From Ectocarpus siliculosus (Eukaryota > Sar > Phaeophyceae > Ectocarpales > Ectocarpaceae), in NCBI GenBank assembly GCA_000310025.1, contig FN649735.1, positions 3,459,653-3,492,507 on the forward strand: a DNA stretch of 32,855 nucleotides, read 5' to 3'. Positions 30,931-32,855 of this stretch are shown piece by piece. A model generated the notes under the pieces. That model saw only the letters and a list, made by a program, of their open reading frames with translations, was not told the DNA's origin and ran no database searches. Each line of letters begins with the position of its first letter. The first letter of the stretch is position 1. The translations under genes and the position numbers were made by a program.

Positions 30931-31649
30931 ATATCTTCTCCAGTTCGGTTCGAGCCCACATGAGCAGGCACCATTTCCAGGAACACATCCGACCCGCTCT
31001 TGCACGACCAACCCCCGGCGGGCGGCGCTTATGGTGCAGGGAAGTTACCGACTGCTACATATCTGGCGGTCAAGGATTTCACGCCCAGCACCCAGCGGTC
31101 ACATCTCAATCGAAAAACCAGCCAATACAGAAGAACCGGCCCGCACTCGAGGACTTGAAAGTTAAGGACTTGATCCTCGTCGTTGTGTATCGTCATCTAT
31201 CACCTGATGACGTCATCTATCACACGTGCCAATCAGAACTTGCTGTAAGAACATGAGAACAGGCGCTCCTCAGTCAAGAAGCCGACACGAAAACCAAATC
31301 GTCGCCGTGGGGGTGGGTACCCCATACAAAGTAGACAAATCAAGAAAAGAGCCCCGGCCAAAACAAGAGGTTCGTAAGTGCGGCCCTATCTGTAGCCCAG
31401 CAACATTTTTGAAAAAGCTCGTGTGAAGCTGATCCACCTTACTCTCTCCCTCTCCCTCCGTTGTATGTTACATGTTGAATTATACCATCGGATTTCGTCA
31501 ATCTCACTTTAAAGCCTTGTTTTTTCGCGGGCCTCCCGTGCTACACGCTAACCCCTGCGACTTTTCTTCTGCTTTTATTGCGGCCCAATGCTTGGCTTCG
31601 TGTATGCACGGCATTGGGAATAACAGCAGTGTAGAACGACCTTAGTGGG

Positions 31650-31727
31650 CTAGACGAGCCGCTTGGACTCGAAGAAGCTCTTGAGGTGTCGCACTTGGTA
31701 GTACCCCATCGCCACCAGGATCACCAC
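31650..31727 (-). CDS. p24/emp24 (TMED) family cargo receptor, C-terminal exon only
   Basis: p24 proteins are type I membrane proteins that cycle between ER and Golgi and sort cargo into COPII and COPI vesicles. This 26-codon exon begins after an AAG acceptor at 31728 and encodes the transmembrane helix (VVILVAMGYYQV) and the cytosolic tail RHLKSFFESKRLV-stop (TAG at 31650-31652). The paired Phe and basic tail are the hallmark coat-binding signals, as in the YLKRFFEVRRVV-type ends of known p24 proteins. The GOLD domain and coiled coil must lie in upstream exons beyond the right edge; none was found up to 32855, so the last intron exceeds 1.1 kb. The subfamily cannot be set from the tail alone. 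Confidence 0.85.
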   Translation of the reverse strand: MVILVAMGYYQVRHLKSFFESKRLV

Positions 31728-31963
31728 CTTAACAAAACGAGAATAGGCCCGCGGGGGTGGGGAGTGGTTACACGGAGGCATCAAACACAAAAACAAAGAA
31801 AGAAACCAAAACTGTTGTTGGCGCGGAGAGAAGGAAACGAAAAAAAAATGGTTGAAACTGTGGTAAGTAGACATGAAAAAGATTAATGAATCAAGCATGG
31901 CCGCAGTCAGTGAGACGGAGAGCACATAGATCAGCGACAAGAAACGAATCAACAGTACGAACA

Positions 31964-32297
31964 GCGAGGACTTTGTGCAACATGTCTGGAAAAGTTGTCC
32001 GCCCGTGAACACACGACAAGCGACACAACACGAACACTCCGACCGTCGTTGTGGAAACACACAAACGTCGGAAGATTGGACTTTGAGAAGGGAACAAAAA
32101 AAAGTGGTTGAAATTTTGATGGAAGACATAAAAAGAACAATTTATCGAGCACAGTCGCAGTCAGGGCCCGGGAAACAGATAGATCGGCGAGGACTTTGTG
32201 GAACATGTCTGGAAAAGTTATCCGCCCGTGAACACACGACAAGCGACACAACACGAACACTCCGACCGTCGTTGTGGAAACATACAAACGTTGGCAG
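31964..32297. repeat. direct duplication, two 111-bp copies spaced 223 bp
   Basis: 31964-32074 and 32187-32297 differ at only about five or six positions. Weaker similarity extends leftward from both (from about 31823 and 32084), with one copy lacking about 30 bases. It is a segmental tandem duplication in the p24 intron. It creates duplicated nonsense ORFs on both strands. Confidence 0.8.
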
Positions 32298-32589
32298 ACC
32301 GGCTTGTACGAACCCCCTCCCCAAAGCAAACAACGACGACCAGTCGCACTCGCACCACAAAGCACCTGCGATGCACGCCACCACAAGACCTCACGGTTGA
32401 GCTACATAGCCCAGGGAGAAGCTTGTCGTAAAAAGTACATAGTACACCACACGAAAAAAAACAAACACAACAGTATCACCGTCTTTGTGAGAACATGTGC
32501 AAGTCGGAAATCCCTCCGCCCCCAAAGAAAAACAGCGCTAAAGGGGTATCACTGGTATAATTCAGTGTACAGGTTTAAAAACTCTAAAA

Positions 32590-32716
32590 TAAGTCCAGTT
32601 TCCAGCCGGTTTCCCTCCACTCCCTGAAAAGACTTCAGCACATACATCCCTTTCGACTGCTGTGGTTATATCTCGAACGGGTAGTCTTTTTGTCAGTTTG
32701 TTTACATTTTCTAAAG
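32590..32716 (+). repeat. dispersed repeat family 2, longest copy
   Basis: It is co-linear with 17973-18096 from CAGCCGGTTTCC to the TTTACATTTTCTAA tail. It is followed by two tandem 16-bp units (TTTCTAAAGATACATA). It lies in the p24 intron. Confidence 0.7.
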
Positions 32717-32766
32717 ATACATATTTCTAAAGATACATATTTCCAATAAAGATAAACAGCGCCGAC

Positions 32767-32855
32767 AAGAAAATTCACACGGCGCACCCTGCCATACAGG
32801 CCACGGACCCCCCCCCCCCCAAACGCCCGCAAGAAACGTCACACGACGCACCCTG
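32767..32855. repeat. pair of 25-bp repeats at the right edge
   Basis: Units at 32767-32791 and 32831-32855 end in CACACGGCGCACCCTG and CACACGACGCACCCTG. They are separated by 39 bp that include a run of about 14 C. They may be the start of a 64-bp tandem array that continues past the edge. Confidence 0.6.

Larger units (their letters stand above)
28343..31649. other. convergent intergenic region with repeats
   Basis: The coiled-coil gene (plus) and p24 gene (minus) point into this 3.3-kb stretch, which should contain both 3' UTRs. I see no supported exon. It contains a CAG array (29138-29164), a pogo-like transposon end (about 29500-29689), MITE copy C (30435-30650) and a family 2 repeat (30827-30930). 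The ORFs at 29891-30151 and 30672-31256 show no recognisable domain. Confidence 0.5.
31728..32855. other. last intron of the p24 gene (partial)
   Basis: A/C-rich on the plus strand, as expected for an intron of a minus-strand gene here. It contains a duplicated segment (31964-32297), a family 2 repeat (32590-32716) and a pair of 25-bp repeats at the right edge. No exon was detected. Confidence 0.55.

Overview
The window looks like intron-rich nuclear DNA from a photosynthetic stramenopile, most likely a brown alga. No tool was run, so this is inference from four things. Exons of about 60-780 nt are separated by introns of roughly 0.2-2 kb with clear GT-AG borders. Introns are T/G-rich on the coding strand. 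One protein has an N-terminus resembling the layered signals that send proteins into secondary (red-algal) plastids. TTAGGG-type telomere-like motifs and many microsatellites are scattered through introns. Nothing resembles a bacterial operon, and the longest raw ORFs are mostly shadows of repeats or exons in other frames.

I assembled five gene models by reading exons and checking that intron phases agree. From left to right they are: (1) minus strand, 8605 to 3550, a multi-pass membrane protein with a proline-rich loop, family not recognised, 5' end unresolved; (2) minus strand, 18444 to 10204, an eight-exon cytosolic pyrimidine 5'-nucleotidase of the NT5C3/UMPH-1 (HAD) family, about 300 aa, all catalytic motifs intact; (3) plus strand, 18829 to 22663, a predicted plastid, probably thylakoid-lumen, protein of unknown function; (4) plus strand, 23834 to 28342, a coiled-coil protein with a long acidic Ala/Pro/Gly-rich tail, function unknown; (5) minus strand, 31727 to 31650, the last exon of a p24/emp24 (TMED) cargo receptor whose remainder lies beyond the right edge. 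Genes 2 and 3 are head-to-head with 384 bp between their start codons. Genes 3 and 4 are in tandem.

The rest is introns, UTRs and repeats. I found a foldback MITE family with TA target duplications (three copies), a second dispersed family (four copies, all in one orientation), a roughly 100-bp repeat that reads like protein in two introns, one terminus of a pogo/Tigger-like transposon, a tRNA-like element, a degenerate minisatellite inside an intron of gene 3, a 223-bp-spaced duplication beside the p24 exon, four short telomere-like arrays, and one assembly gap (243 N) bordered by a 16-G run.

The genes do not form an obvious pathway: nucleotide salvage, a plastid protein, secretory cargo transport and two orphans. 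I do not see a convincing new multi-gene system. The items most worth following up are the three orphan proteins and the repeat families.
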